DNA of 64,000 nucleotides, taken from positions 431,025-495,024 of the forward strand of contig NC_079512.1 in assembly GCF_000801105.2 (NCBI RefSeq), read 5' to 3'. Shown in pieces: positions 11,390-22,917 of this stretch (its first letter is position 1; each line of letters opens with the position of its first letter). The translations under genes were made by a program, and so were the position numbers. The stretch comes from Raphanus sativus. Its lineage: Eukaryota; Streptophyta; Magnoliopsida; Brassicales; Brassicaceae. The notes under the pieces were generated by a model. It was given only the letters and a program-made list of their open reading frames with translations. It had not been told where the DNA came from and did no database searches.

Positions 11390-12308
11390 CCGAGCAATGT
11401 AGGGTTCTGCATCAGTTCGTTTGAGGAAATGCATAGAGTGAGGTGCGAAATTTGTTGCCTTGTCATTCATCATAATTCCTCGGTCGATATCTCCCACAAC
11501 TCTGACCTTGATGTACGGATCTTTGGGAGGCACCATATCCTTGAAAGAAGCAAACACCCAAATCCAACACAGAATAAATTAATTTACTCTACTCTTGTTG
11601 TGTTCACGACCAAGTAAAAGAAAGAAAAAATCCAAATGGCTTACGACATTCAACTCGAGGCCTGCTTTTCCCATGTAGGAAGTGATAGCAACGGAATGGT
11701 TCTTGAAATACTCCTTCTCGAGAGTGGTGAGCTTCTCAAGGATTTCAGGTGGAAGGTAGGGAAGTTCAAGTCCTACTCTCCAAGCCAGATCACGCACAAT
11801 TTCTGCTCTATTGTGCACATAGGCCATGAGGCAGCGCTTGTTGCGGATCAAAGAAAGGTGATGAACGAGTGCTCCGTAGTGGTCAGCGTTTCTATTGTTC
11901 GGAACCTCCAACCCTTCTCGTTGCATTTTCCTGGTTAAAAAAGTGGAAAACATCATCAACAACTTTTATGTTTGGGCATCATAGATTTTTTTTTGTGCCA
12001 AACAAAATGAAGAATAATAAAGAGAGGGAGAGGTTGGGAGAGAGAGTATATATACCTCATGAGAGACTGGATGAGATGGTGATTCTGCTCGCATTCTTCG
12101 ATTGTCTCATCAAAGAGCTTGCTCTGATTCAAAAACAACATAATAATACTAATAATTAAGTAGTGTGATTTCTATCATTCTTCCGAGCATACAAGCATTC
12201 TTCTCTATCTCTATCTGAGTTTCATTTCCTTACATTGAAAGGTTTGAGCTGACCCTTCTCCCCACTCGCAAAATCCTTAACCAGCTGATACCCTTTTCTC
12301 CCGTACAT
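11390..12308 (-). CDS. PSF1: GINS complex subunit PSF1 (DNA replication), last exon not resolved
   Basis: PSF1 is one of four GINS subunits of the CMG replicative helicase (Cdc45-MCM-GINS) in the nucleus. Exons: 12234-12308 (MYGRKGYQLVKDFASG, 25 codons), 12056-12123, 11645-11930 and 11390-11539, in phase, for 193 codons. Family features are the N-terminal Lys/Arg-rich start, the A-domain segment RNKRCLMAYVHNRAEIVRDL, and the B-domain stretch KDPYIKVRVVGDI with the conserved ending FLKRTDAEPYIAR. Usual plant length is about 200 residues, so only a few residues are missing. They probably lie in a small last exon. One weak candidate follows TTATAG near 11303-11320. Without splicing, the frame would run through a poor Pro-rich tail to 11309. 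Arabidopsis counterpart At1g80190. Confidence 0.9.
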
Positions 12309-13288
12309 GTGTTCAATCCTGAGACCACCACACATATCTCTCTATTCAGAGGCATTTCATCAAACATCTGGTGTGCTTTTATATAAAAACCAAATTTTAT
12401 ATTTCTGTATAATGTTCGAATCGAATCTAGTCGGTTGTGGGTTACGCTAACCTGCAATCTCCGATTCAACGGAAAAATAAAACCGTAAAAGTGGGATCTA
12501 TGAAAAGTTTAAAGACGTACGTACCACTGCTATATCATTCCCTGAGAACTGGGAAGGCACGGACGGATCTGCTCCCCTGAACACCTCTCTCTCTCTCTCT
12601 CTCGCGGCGGCGCTCAATTCATATTATATATAATTCTCTTTTTCTTTTTTTTTTAAGGGTTGTGCGGATTTTTTGGCGGGGGATGATTCAAAAGGTTTTG
12701 AGATTTAGCGCCACTTATTTTTATTTTCTTTATCTTATAATATTCCCGTCTGAAGATAAGGTGAGTGATGCTGTCTGTGGTTACCACTTGTTAGTCGTTA
12801 TCTCTAACAATACTCGTAGGCTGACATATTTCACACGCAAATAATATGTCAGTTTATTACTTCTTCTTTTTTTCAATCTCCAAATCATTAGAAAAAATAA
12901 CACAATCAATAGACTAATGACACTCAACATATTCGGTGTTCCATCAAATCTTCAGTTACAGATAATGCGCCTTTTAAACCAAAAAAAAATCATAATTTAA
13001 AGCCGCTTTGTTCGCATGTAACGTATACATAATTCAACATATTTTGTCCATAACCGATTCGAGATATGAAAGCTTGGCAGTGCAGATCTGCGGTGTAGCT
13101 TTTTGTTTTGGTGATTACAAAGAAGATATGGCCACACAAAATATATGTTGCCCATACGAAAAAAGCTGTACACGAGCGAGTGGTTACTGTCCACAATATG
13201 AATGATAATGGGCTGGTCCAACCTAAGCCATGCAACAAGATAATTACCAAAAAAATAATATGCACTCTTCAAAGTTTTTATTTATAGA
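12309..13288. other. PSF1 upstream region
   Basis: It contains the PSF1 promoter and 5' leader, including a CT microsatellite at about 12588-12603. The remainder up to the Helitron at 13289 shows no convincing coding or repeat structure. Confidence 0.4.
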
Positions 13289-14361
13289 TCCTTATATACT
13301 AAAGCGCAAATAGCCTCTCCAATAGAATTCTGACAAGTAGAAAATATTTTTTAATTTAAACAAAAAATCTCATGCAAAAAAATAAAAGAAAACAAAAGTA
13401 GTTTCGTTTGTCAACTGATTTCTGTGTATTATTTTTATTTAAATTTTTATATAAAAACCCTAATATTTTTCCCACTACTCCCATCATCATTTTACATGTC
13501 TGAAACAGTTAATTTTTGCCAGTAGAATATTTAACTCACGGAGACAATGCCATAATTAGTTCATATCTACTTGCACATAAAAGAGAAAGAAAGAAAGACA
13601 AAAAAGGAAGAAAGAAAATTGCAAAACAAATACAAATATAGGTGGCACCATGAGTTAGATCAAGACTAGATCAAAAGAGAAAGAAGAAAAATGCAGACAT
13701 GGAGCAAGAGCTTTTGATAAAAGGTAAACATCTATCCATTATTTCACTACAAAAAGATCATACTGATAAACTGTTTTTTTACCGTACAATAGGGTTCAAA
13801 TCAAAAGATAGTTTGAAAACATCAGTCAATCTACTATGGTAAGCAATTTGATATCATTTCTCGATAATTTTAATGTTTCAGATGTTCAAGAAAAAAAACT
13901 GTTCATGTAAAGTTGTAGGGATGAGATGAACATGAAGCCTTGAAGATAGCAAAATCATTGCTGCCATGGGATGATGGGAGACAGAATTAACAGGATATAT
14001 ACGAGCAGTTATACATTTATATTACTATAGTCTTTTCAATACAAAATATTTCTTTCAAATGTTTGATATATCAGTACATATTAATACGAAAATTATTTTT
14101 TCAATCCACTGCATCCTATTGACTGCTAGAAATAACAGACAGAAAGACACTCGGATTCATCAATGATTTATATATTCTCAAGGTAATTTTCTTACCGCCT
14201 TTTTCGATATATAATTTTGTAGAATGGTAAAATAATTGTTCTTCTCCTTTTTTATATGTTCTTCAAAATAGTGTACAACTATCCATCTATACTTATAACT
14301 ATACATCTATATTATATTTGTAAAAAAATATTCCCCATGAGAAGCATGGGATCAATCCTAG
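13289..14361 (+). mobile_element. Non-autonomous Helitron
   Basis: Starts TCCTTATATACTAAAGC directly after an A and ends CTAG directly before a T, the A^T insertion of Helitrons with no target duplication. The expected 3' hairpin is present: CCCATG at 14334-14339, loop AGAAG, CATGGG at 14345-14350, seven bases before CTAG. About 1.07 kb, AT-rich, with no RepHel coding. Confidence 0.8.
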
Positions 14362-14406
14362 TTTTGAATAAAGCATCGATGGATTTCTTTAAGAAACGAA
14401 GAACAA

Positions 14407-14448
14407 CTTATTCCATGTGTTAAAAAAAAAAAACTTATTCCATGTGTT
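14407..14448 (+). repeat. A12 tract between 15-bp direct repeats (possible micro-retroinsertion)
   Basis: CTTATTCCATGTGTT occurs at 14407-14421 and again, perfectly, at 14434-14448. Exactly twelve A residues lie between. It looks like a target-site duplication around an A tail with no body. Confidence 0.6.
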
Positions 14449-14897
14449 GTGGACTACATACGTGTTTGCTGAAATTATGCGATGACCTATTCAAATGAAA
14501 TCTTGATTTGGCAGGTAAAAATGGATAAAGCTCACGTTAAAAATAGAGTTTAATTTTCTACACCTACTCCCATAATTTACCCGTTGCTTTGACCGAGTAT
14601 TCTTCTCCCGTTTAACTACGTAACAAATACAGTAAAAATGAAACTCACGGATAGATAGATAATACTATTTTGGTTAGAGATGTCAAGAAGCAGGACGACC
14701 AAAGAAGGGACACTGACACATAACTTATTTTTAAATACTTGAGAAGATAAGAAGAGGAAGCAATGAATCAAGTCTGAAACACACAGTGATCAACCAACCA
14801 CTTTTAGCAAACATCCAAAGAGAAAAAAAAACAGAGTGAGAGGAACCTCAAACAAAGAAAGACGGAGGAGGAGAAAGAAGAGTTACCGCCGCCATCC

Positions 14898-15266
14898 ATG
14901 GCGGGTCTTCAGAGATCCAACATCTCCTTCCGACGACAGGGCTCTTCTGGTATAGTCTGGGACGACCGTCTCATCGCGGAGCTTAACAAACAGGCCAACG
15001 AGCACAAAGGCGAAACTGAAGAACAGGAAGGTCAGGAGGACCAAACAGCTGGAGGCGTAATCAAGCCGATAAGAACGGAAGGTGGAATCGAGAGGAGTCG
15101 TTCCAACGGAGGAGGAGGAGCAAACCGCCACCATAGAAACACGGGAAGAGTGTCTCCGGCGGTGGATCCCCCGTCGCCGAGATTGTCGGCGTTTGGATGT
15201 TGCTCTGCTTTCGGGAAGAAACCGGTTAAACAGAGGAAAAGGCCACCGAAACGGAGATCCAGGTAG
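14898..15266 (+). CDS. MASS1: MASS1-like MAPK substrate of the stomatal lineage
   Basis: A single-exon gene of 122 residues starting MAGLQRSNISFRRQGSSG. MASS proteins are small plasma-membrane-associated substrates of MPK3/MPK6 in the stomatal lineage, as I recall for At1g80180 (MASS1) and At1g15400 (MASS2). Visible features are the conserved RQGSSGIVWDD motif near residue 14-24, a low-complexity acidic and Gly middle, proline-directed Ser sites (RVSPAV and PPSPRLS) that would suit MAPK phosphorylation, and a Cys pair in SAFGCCSAFGKKP before a basic tail that could aid membrane association. The start is the first ATG of the frame, about 50 bases after an A-rich leader. The length matches the family. 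The minus-strand open frame at 14883-15359 is its shadow. Confidence 0.88.
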   Translation: MAGLQRSNISFRRQGSSGIVWDDRLIAELNKQANEHKGETEEQEGQEDQTAGGVIKPIRTEGGIERSRSNGGGGANRHHRNTGRVSPAVDPPSPRLSAFGCCSAFGKKPVKQRKRPPKRRSR

Positions 15267-16797
15267 GGAGTTACCAGAGGATGAAAAGGGAGCAACGTCA
15301 AAGAAGACAGACACACAAAGAAAAAGAGCATTAATACATATACATAACATACTTAGCAATGTTAATGAATACTCATGTCTTTTTTATTTTCTATTTGTGC
15401 TTCTTCTGCTGCTTCTTTCTTAATTTAAACTTGTCTGGACTTAGACGATGTTTGTATCTGCTTGGTTTCAGTTTGTTTCCGTTCATCTTACTTCCCTACC
15501 TTGATGCCTATTTTGGTTCTTGAGAAAAAAAAATCAAAATTACAAAATAAAACAACCACTGGTCCGTCTATGGATCCACAAATTCCCTCTCCCCAGCTGG
15601 CGGCACCACCGTGTTCTATGATGAAGCATGTAACGATCTCCACACAAAAAAAACTGCAGACTCCTACAAGACATTGATCAAAAAACAAGCAATTAAGATC
15701 TCTTGTAACATTAGTTCAAAAAACAAAAATCTGAAGTAACAATACACCTACAAGACATTGATCATGAACCATCAAATGATGATGGTTTATCACAGTCCTT
15801 CTGCTGGGAAGCTTTATGCTTCCAGTCCAGACTTCCAATTCGGGTCAAGTATACCCTCCTTCTTGTCTCTCAGATGACAAAACGCTTCTTGGAACAGTCT
15901 GGGATCACATCTGTATCATACATTTTAAGTCATCTTTTCATATTCATAATGTAATAAACTCTGATCATCTCCCCCCAGCAACTGTAATAGATTCAGTAAA
16001 CATTTCGTAACAGCAGTAGACTAACACATGCAATACTGACTTTGAACTTTTTTCTTCTTGGTTGTGGGTCTGAACGGCCTTTTGAGCCCTAAACGTGCCA
16101 ACTCTTGGGTTAGTGTAACCCTTTTGATGTTAAAAGACACCAAACTATCATCAATGCAGATATAGTCATGAAAAACAGGCCCATAAGAACAGGTTGTATC
16201 ACAATTGTTAAAACAAGTCAACCTTAAAAAAGACAAAGGTCATAGGAGCAGCGAAAACAACAGTCAAGAATGAATGATGCCTTTCGGTGGCTTATCTCCT
16301 CCTAGTGTCCTAAAGCTTGTAGCCTTTTAATAATCTAATCAAGTTGTTAGGTCAGATTTTATTGTATGCCTTTCCTTTTTTCCAAAGAGAAAGAACCTTA
16401 GATTTGATGCTTATTTTCCTATTTTAATACAGAAACGTATTATAGTCTATGATCTAGTTGGATTGGTTATATTACTAGAAAGAGAAGCATAAGATGCATG
16501 ATTTTATTTTAACTACTTGCTGATATTTTCTTTGTGTTGTTACTGGCTTAGATTTGAGTGGATAAGTGCTGAAAGGATATGATATGATTTTTAACATTAT
16601 TATATGACCAAACATCAAATCAAATTGAATTACTCTTTACAAAAATTCAAAGTTGTTTCCGTAGGGATAAGAAAGACTCAGGAGATGGGATGACAAACAG
16701 TTCATCCTATAAATACATCCCCAAAATCATAACACTCACCATATTATCCCAAAACATCAGATTACCCTACACATAAACACACATAAAGGGCAGGAAG
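15267..16797. other. Spacer between MASS1-like and the DUF761 gene
   Basis: It holds the 3' UTR of the MASS1-like gene, the upstream region of the DUF761 gene and AT-rich sequence. A CTACAAGACATTGATCA-like stretch occurs at about 15663 and 15750. No other coding region is supported. Confidence 0.4.
16708..16715 (+). promoter_or_regulatory. TATA box of the DUF761 gene
   Basis: TATAAATA lies 83 bp before the ATG at 16798, which leaves room for a leader of about 50-60 bases. Matches the plant TATA consensus. Confidence 0.6.
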
Positions 16798-17010
16798 ATG
16801 AGTTCTGTACAACAACTTCCTGTGCAGTTACGTAATGTTACCAACTCCAAGAAGGTTATTACAGAGAAGAGAAGGTCGGTCACAATTCCTTCAAACGGCA
16901 ATAGTAAGCTAGAGAGCAAGCCAACGATTCATGATCATGACGTGGACAAATGCGCAGAAGATTTCATCCAAAAGTTCAGGCGACAACTTCTTCTTCAGGG
17001 CGATGATTGA
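16798..17010 (+). CDS. Small DUF761 (cotton-fiber-type) protein
   Basis: A 70-residue single-exon protein starting MSSVQQLPVQLRNV. The C-terminal motif CAEDFIQKFRRQLLLQ is the DUF761 signature: an acidic-aromatic helix with basic residues. The remainder is basic and low in hydrophobic residues, with no signal peptide. A TATA box is at 16708. In the paralogous Arabidopsis block, I recall At1g15385 (cotton fiber protein) between a glyoxalase gene and MASS2, the same order as here, which supports a real gene. Function is unknown; related DUF761 proteins have been linked to growth and defence. Confidence 0.75.
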   Translation: MSSVQQLPVQLRNVTNSKKVITEKRRSVTIPSNGNSKLESKPTIHDHDVDKCAEDFIQKFRRQLLLQGDD

Positions 17011-17385
17011 TATAATAACATATGTACATATAAAAGGAGATAATGTCTCATGTGTGATTCCTTAACGCATCTACATTTGACCTAGCTAGATTTGCATACT
17101 TCCAAGGTTTCAATTGTGCTATAAGTAACGTCATTTAAATAAACGAGCAAAAAAAAAAAAAAGAGTTTGGTTTCTCAACTAAATGGCAGAGAGATAGAGA
17201 GGCTAGAGTGAAGCAAATGGTCATTTTCCCGGCTAATGGAACCACATCAACCTCAACAGAGAGTCTTATTACACGCAAATATTTAACACATACAAGTGAA
17301 AGAGACAAATTAAAAATGTTACACGCAAGTTATTAACAAATTATTGACCAAACAGATTTTAGCTAGAGAGGGAGATGACAAGAGT
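17011..17385. other. Convergent 3' spacer
   Basis: Separates the 3' ends of the DUF761 gene and the convergent glyoxalase-like gene. It has a poly-A run at 17148-17161 and no other feature. Confidence 0.4.
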
Positions 17386-18147
17386 CTAGGGGTGGATCTG
17401 AGGTGGCTGGACCAGCTGGTGGATATTGACACGAGAGCATGAACGAGCAATCTCTCCTGCCAGAGGCACAACAGGGAGGCTATCGCAGTTGCAAATCTCA
17501 ATCATAAAGCCATCAGGATCGTGGAAGAAGAGCTGGTCGACTTGGATTCCACCTTCTTCAACCACAGCTCTCACATACTCTATTTTCATTTCCTTGAGCT
17601 TTTTCTCTACCGCCCCCATGCTCTCACACTGCATTCAACACAAGTTTATTCCGTCAAATTGAAATAACTCAGACTCTGTTTAACCTTTCTCTATTCTAAT
17701 ATTACTTTTTATGTCGAGTAAACTAATATGGTGTCAGATTTCACCTATTTACCTTCATAAATACAGCCACAAAGGCAACTAAAACAAAAATGAGTACCTA
17801 CCTGGAAAGAAATGTGATTATCCTTGGGATTGATCTCAGTTTTCTTGAGTAGTTTCTCAGGCTCTGTAGATTGCAGAAGATGAATCCCAACTCCATGACC
17901 AAACAACCTACTCTCACACACAAAAATATATTTAAAATTTTGAAAGTAATTTGAAAAGAAATATTGAAAGTAATATAAAAGATATGTACTACCAGGCGCC
18001 ATCGAAATCAAAAGAGCCAGGTCTCCGGATGGGGAGAAAACCTAAAACGTGCTGGTAAAAGCTCATGGACTCCTCCACGGATCGACATAGAAGAGATATG
18101 TGATTCAACGACTTGAGATGCAGAGGGTTTCCCGTATTTTCTTTCAT
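17386..18147 (-). CDS. GLYI7: Glyoxalase-I-like (VOC superfamily) protein
   Basis: Three exons, 17993-18147, 17802-17907 and 17386-17628, join in phase to 167 residues. The start is ATG at 18147, after which MKENTGNPLHLKSLNHISLL begins. The VOC fold is seen as a beta-strand HISLLC, the helix SVEESMSFYQHVLGF, then FDFDGAWLFG, DNHISFQ, and a second module CESMGAVEKKLKEM with the strand LFFHDPDGFMIEICNCD. His and Glu at NHISLL, DNHISFQ and MIEIC sit at the usual metal-ligand positions. Plant proteins of this subgroup, such as At1g80160 and At1g15380, are called GLYI7 and GLYI4. As I recall, they are assigned to methylglyoxal handling but are not typical Ni/Zn glyoxalases. The neighbourhood supports At1g80160. 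The C-terminus ends QLVQPPQIHP and is not truncated. Confidence 0.85.
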
Positions 18148-19234
18148 TTCCTTCCCCACGGACAAGCAATGCAAAACCAAAACCAAAACCAAAGAAATGA
18201 TCCAAAAGCAAAACAGAACACAAAGAGTTTTCTTTCTCTTGAAATTTTAAATCCGGAATATATGGACTTTGCAGTTTAATAGACGAAGAGGAGGAATGAT
18301 CGATTATAACAAGGAGATTGATGTATTGTACACGTGTGTGTACGTAATATGTGTCGTGATCGAGTAACCCACGCAACTTTGTTTTTTAATTGATAGGCGA
18401 TGATCTTGCCCCCTTTGTTTCTATCCTTACCCTTCCTCGACCATATGATCATCACCATGTGTGTTTTAACTTACCACTGAGATTCATAGTACTTATAACG
18501 CATGCATATGATGTCATAGTCTTTATTGAACTTTGCACCTTCAACTCCACATTTTACTCTTATCATAAGAACACGTGTCAAAGTCTTACAAAGCCCCTGT
18601 CCTTGTGAATGTTTGATAAAACAACAATTCAATTAACACATTGCTTGCTTTCTCAGATTGTGGTCTCTCTCAAAAGTTCAACACAGAAAAAAATTTATTA
18701 TGTAATTTACTTTCATAATACAAAGAATATTGTTTGTGGAACTTCTAAATCTTCACCCAAAAAAAGATTTTCTTCTTGCCTCTACTGTAGCAGAAAAGTA
18801 TTATGCTATTGTTGATATAGAACCAACCTTTCTTTTGGCTCATTCATTGTTCGAGCCACGTGTGTGTGTGTGCATCACCATGCTAATGGTATGTTCACAG
18901 ATTTGCGAATGCCGCATCGCTCTGGACCTGAAACCAAAAGAGGACATTAGCATCTTGAAATACTGTGAACAAGCAAAACTTTTTGATAACTGAAGACATC
19001 CATAACTTACTCAGCATTAATCGGAGTTTCCCAGTACATCCTGAGAGAGAGAGAGAGAGAGAGGACATTGAAGAACATATATTTGAATCTGCCAAGAAGA
19101 TGTTAATGTGCTTCCTAATAACATCCATTTTCCAGTTCCACCACAACTATACAAAGAGAAACTGAGGAGGCGATAAAGAAAGAGAATCCTCTGGCCCCGC
19201 AATAGTCGTGTAAAACGTAGCAAAATTTGTTCTA
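18148..19234. other. Spacer between the glyoxalase-like and PPR genes
   Basis: Contains the promoter and leader of the glyoxalase-like gene and the 3' region of the PPR gene. There are ACGTG cores near 18332 and 18571 and a GA microsatellite at about 19042-19061. The small open frames here have no recognisable domain. Confidence 0.4.
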
Positions 19235-20455
19235 CTACTCTCCATGTAAAACAGTTACAAAATGGACTTTAAGGGGGAGCAACTGTTTTGAGCTGAACGG
19301 TGGAACTCGTTTGTGAACTAACCCCATAATCAACTTGGCTTGATCAAGCTGGCCTTTTTTCACAAGCCCGTCCAGCAACACACCAACTGTGTCCAAGTTT
19401 GGGTACCACTTCTTTCTCATACAATCCTTACACATTGTATAACCCAAATCAAACTTTCCCGCCTTACACAAATAGTGTATCATCGTCTGGTAGATCTTCA
19501 CATTGGGTTTGTAACCTTTACCATGCATCGCTGTATAAACTCTTTCTGCCATTTCAGGGAACCCCGCTACAAAAAAACCTTTGATGACCATGTTATATGT
19601 CACATTGTCCGGTTCCATCTGGAGTTTTGGCATCAACATCAACAGATCATTTGCATCCCAGGCTCTTCCCCTGTTCACTAAAAACTGAATCCTAACATTA
19701 AAGGTGGTGAGATTAGGCCTACACCCCTTGAGCACCATACGGTTCCACAGTCCATTGCCAACCACATACCTATCGTGCTTGTAGAACGCCGATATAAGCG
19801 TAGTATATGTAACCACGTCAGGTTTCAACCCAGACTTCTCCATCTCCTTCATGGCCAGAGACGCCTTGTCAAGAAACCCCATGTCACAGACAGATTTAAT
19901 AGCAATGTTAAACGAAAACGCATCCATTACAACCCCATACTTGGAGGGGACATGGAGAAGGAAGTCCTGGATGGCGTGGAGATCAGGTCTCAAAGTCAAG
20001 ACTTTAAGCGCGGCGTTGAAGGACTTAACAGTCCTCTTGCAGCCGTAAGAATCCATATTGTAGAAAGTATCGAGGGCGTGATTGGTCATCCCAGCCTTGC
20101 CGTATAGCATAATAATCCTAACAATGAAGCCCTCGCGCCTGCCTTGTGGAAGTGTCTTCTGATGCTCAAGCAGATCCTCGATGAAATCAAACCGACGTGC
20201 ACCGGCTAATCTAGAAACAGTGTCCTCGAAAGCAAAACGATTCTCAATCACCAGGTGGTTAGTGGCGTTAGCTTTGAAGAGGTTGAATAGCTTGTGAGGG
20301 TCTCGCTCAGATTTAAGCTTGACAAGGGCAGGAGGCTCCTCCTGATTGGATTCAGCTGGAAGGTGGTGAAAGCAGGAGGGGGCAAAAACACCAGAGGAAG
20401 AAGAAGAAGAAGAAGAAGAAGAGCAGAATCTGCGAGTGAGTCGCAGAGATAGCAT
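19235..20455 (-). CDS. P-class pentatricopeptide repeat protein (At1g80150-like)
   Basis: A single-exon gene; the start chosen is ATG at 20455 (MLSLRLTRRF), although the frame is open for another 39 codons upstream. The N-terminus LRLTRRFCSSSSSSSS is basic and Ser-rich, typical of a mitochondrial presequence, and its poly-Ser tract is encoded by an AGA-type repeat. PPR motifs follow from about residue 110. Examples are YNMDSYGCKRTVKSFNAAL, AMKEMEKSGLKPDVVTYTTL and AERVYTAMHGKGYKPNVKIY, roughly six to eight repeats in all, without a DYW or E extension. PPR proteins of this class bind organellar RNA. The 406-residue length and position fit At1g80150. The C-terminal end (VHKRVPPFSSKQLLPLKVHF) contains no motif that explains its function. 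Confidence 0.85.
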   Translation of the reverse strand: MLSLRLTRRFCSSSSSSSSSSGVFAPSCFHHLPAESNQEEPPALVKLKSERDPHKLFNLFKANATNHLVIENRFAFEDTVSRLAGARRFDFIEDLLEHQKTLPQGRREGFIVRIIMLYGKAGMTNHALDTFYNMDSYGCKRTVKSFNAALKVLTLRPDLHAIQDFLLHVPSKYGVVMDAFSFNIAIKSVCDMGFLDKASLAMKEMEKSGLKPDVVTYTTLISAFYKHDRYVVGNGLWNRMVLKGCRPNLTTFNVRIQFLVNRGRAWDANDLLMLMPKLQMEPDNVTYNMVIKGFFVAGFPEMAERVYTAMHGKGYKPNVKIYQTMIHYLCKAGKFDLGYTMCKDCMRKKWYPNLDTVGVLLDGLVKKGQLDQAKLIMGLVHKRVPPFSSKQLLPLKVHFVTVLHGE

Positions 20456-21020
20456 GATCCCTCTCGAGGCTAAACATGCCCGTACACTGAACCAGACAAC
20501 ATTTACTTGTTTCCCCCACAAAGCTTCAGTCTTTTTTAGCAATTTGTAAGATTCACAAACCAACCACCTCAAGCAATACCAACTGAGACGAATCCAAATC
20601 TATAAAGAGAGAGAGAAGATTTAATCAAACCCTCTCATGACATCTCAATCGAAAATACCTAAATCCCCAATGCGATTCAACAATAGCCAACTAAATTACA
20701 CCGCCGGCCGATATGATAACCCAGGCGAACTTCAACCTAGCTGGACGCCGGAAAAAGGAGAGAGCTTTTCGATCTGAGGATCCCTGAGAATGGAGGGAGG
20801 CCAACGACGGAACTGCTTTGAGACAAAACGGAGGTTTAAGGTTTTTGCTTTTTGAGAATGAGAAACAAGTTCAATAACTCTTTGGGCTCTAACAGCTTAT
20901 TGGGCTTTATATTGTTATATAGGCCCTTTTAACTTCAGTTAGTTATTGTTTATTTCAAATATGGCCTCTTTAATTTTCATCCAAAATTAAACAAATGAGT
21001 CAATCAATATAGAGGTGGGT
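20456..21020. other. PPR gene leader and polygalacturonase 3' region
   Basis: Upstream of the PPR start the frame is open to 20572, then comes a likely transcription start region. CTCTCTCTTTATAG (minus strand) at about 20599-20612 may be part of a leader intron. The remainder is the 3' flank of the polygalacturonase gene. Confidence 0.35.
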
Positions 21021-22847
21021 TCACTGGATGGATACAATACAAGAGGAAGGTCGAATGGTGCCTTGAGTTGAGCCTTGTACAAAGCTGCAGAGAGAGGTGA
21101 CAGAATCAATGCCATTGGCTGGAGACAAGTCTATGTCTCTCATGAAAACTTTGGAACATGCATTCTTCCCTGAACACTCCAGCTTCATTGCCACCTCTGT
21201 CCTCGACGTTCCACTCATCTTCATATATTTCACTTTCTCTATGTGAACTGCCTTTTCCTGATCATATACAATAAATTAAAATCTTTTTTTCTTTTCATTT
21301 TTTATATCTTTTTTTAAAGAAGATACTTACAGTCTGAACACAATTAGGAGCACAACCATAGAACTGATCAATGATGATGGGATTTTGTACGGAAGCGAAA
21401 CGAATGTCGAAGAATTCTATTCCACGCACGTAACCAGTTCCTCCAGGCCAAGTCTTGATTCGAGCTCCGTTTGTTGTTCCTGTGAAGTTAACGTGGGCTA
21501 CACGTATGTCTTCCACTGCTACCTCTGTTCCTCCTCTACCTAAACTCCCAACGCTGTTTCACATTTCTTCATCTTGTTAGCTTCAATTTCCTTTTTTCTA
21601 TATATTTTAATTTGATCATGCAGATTTTAACCACCTGACACCGTGACCAGGTCCACAGTTGACAAATGTAACACTCAAATCATGCACTTGATCTCCTATC
21701 GACACACAATCATCACCTATATTTCATAACGAATAACTAGCAAGTTAGCATTTTAAATATTAATTTTTTTTGTTTGTCAATGATTATTACTAAATAAACT
21801 TACCAGTGGCGAAGTCGGAGTGAGTGATAAAAACGGCGGAGGAAGATGTGATGTGGACACCGTCGGTGTTAGGGCTAACCTCCGGAGATTTTATTTTTAT
21901 GTCTTTGATATGCACGTTTTGGCTTCCCATAACAAGAACGTGTGATTGTGCACTATTTCTAAATCTCAAACTCTTCAATATTACATTTCGGCAATTGCTG
22001 AATGTCATCATCTACAGGGGGGGAAACTATATATTTCATACATCCTTCCAAGTTTTTTCATTTTGTTTTCGTAAAAGAAAAAAAACTTACCGTTGGTGCA
22101 AGCCAGATGCAATTCTGAAAATATATATTACATGGAAATAATCAGTTATATATGCTAAAGAAAAAAAGAGAGTTAAAAGTGTTACAAAAAAAAAAGAGTT
22201 GAAAATGGGGATTAAATAAATTACGGGTCCGGGATGGTCTCTACAATGAATGTCCCACCATCCTTTGCCTTGGCCGTCTAACAAGCCACGTCCAGAGATT
22301 ACAAGTCCCTCCACTCGTTCGAATATGAGCCATGGTATTATCCCGTTCTCTCCTTTTTGCCACTTGTTTGGATCACTCTGGGCTTTCATCTTTCCATCCA
22401 TCTATATTACATAGAAAACTTAATTGGAGGCTATACTTAGTTACTGTAAAAGTGATCCATTTAGAGAGGGTTTACCGTGAACAGGAGAGGTTTTGATTTG
22501 CAAGGACCCCTGAAGTGGAGAGAGTTAAGCAGAAACGCTTTCCCTGACGGTACATATACACTTCCCATTTTGGAGCTTCCGTTACAAGCGCTGTCCCACG
22601 TCTTTTGGAACGCCTTTTTTGTCAAAATTTGTTTAGTGTAAGCTAAACGTTATAATTTAAGCTTATTTTGATCTCTTTACACCAACAACTTACAGATGTA
22701 TCATCTGAAATTCCATCCCCGACAGCTCCATATTTCATCACCGATTCACCATAGCCTAACCAGGGAAATCCTGAAGCTGCAACGAATACAATCAAAACAA
22801 GATCCTGCCAAAAAAAATCAAGTTTTAGCTTTTGAAATTAGGTCTAA

Positions 22848-22914
<67 letters not shown>

Positions 22915-22917
22915 CAT
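21021..22917 (-). CDS. Polygalacturonase (glycoside hydrolase 28), secreted
   Basis: Hydrolyses alpha-1,4-galacturonosyl bonds of homogalacturonan in the cell wall. Nine coding exons join in phase: 22915-22917, 22694-22804, 22476-22613, 22225-22401, 22091-22114, 21804-22011, 21635-21716, 21331-21553 and 21021-21257. They encode 400 residues. The first coding exon is only the ATG, followed at once by GTAAGT. The second begins DLLVLIV-like hydrophobic sequence (DLVLIVFVAASGFPWL), completing a signal peptide. Catalytic motifs of GH28 are all present: NTDG (in SPNTDGVHITSS), DDC (GDDCVSIGDQ), GHG (CGPGHGVS) and RIK (GARIKTW). The first intron contains a (GA)n microsatellite. It lies in tandem orientation with the PPR gene, as recalled for At1g80140. 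It looks intact and functional. Confidence 0.9.
22853..22909. repeat. (GA)n microsatellite in polygalacturonase intron 1
   Basis: About 27 GA dinucleotides, interrupted little, lie immediately downstream (minus strand) of the GTAAGT donor of the first intron. A pure tract of this length is expected to be length-polymorphic. Confidence 0.85.

Noticed and set aside
14883..15359. 158-residue frame on the minus strand
   Set aside because: Antisense shadow of the MASS1-like gene.
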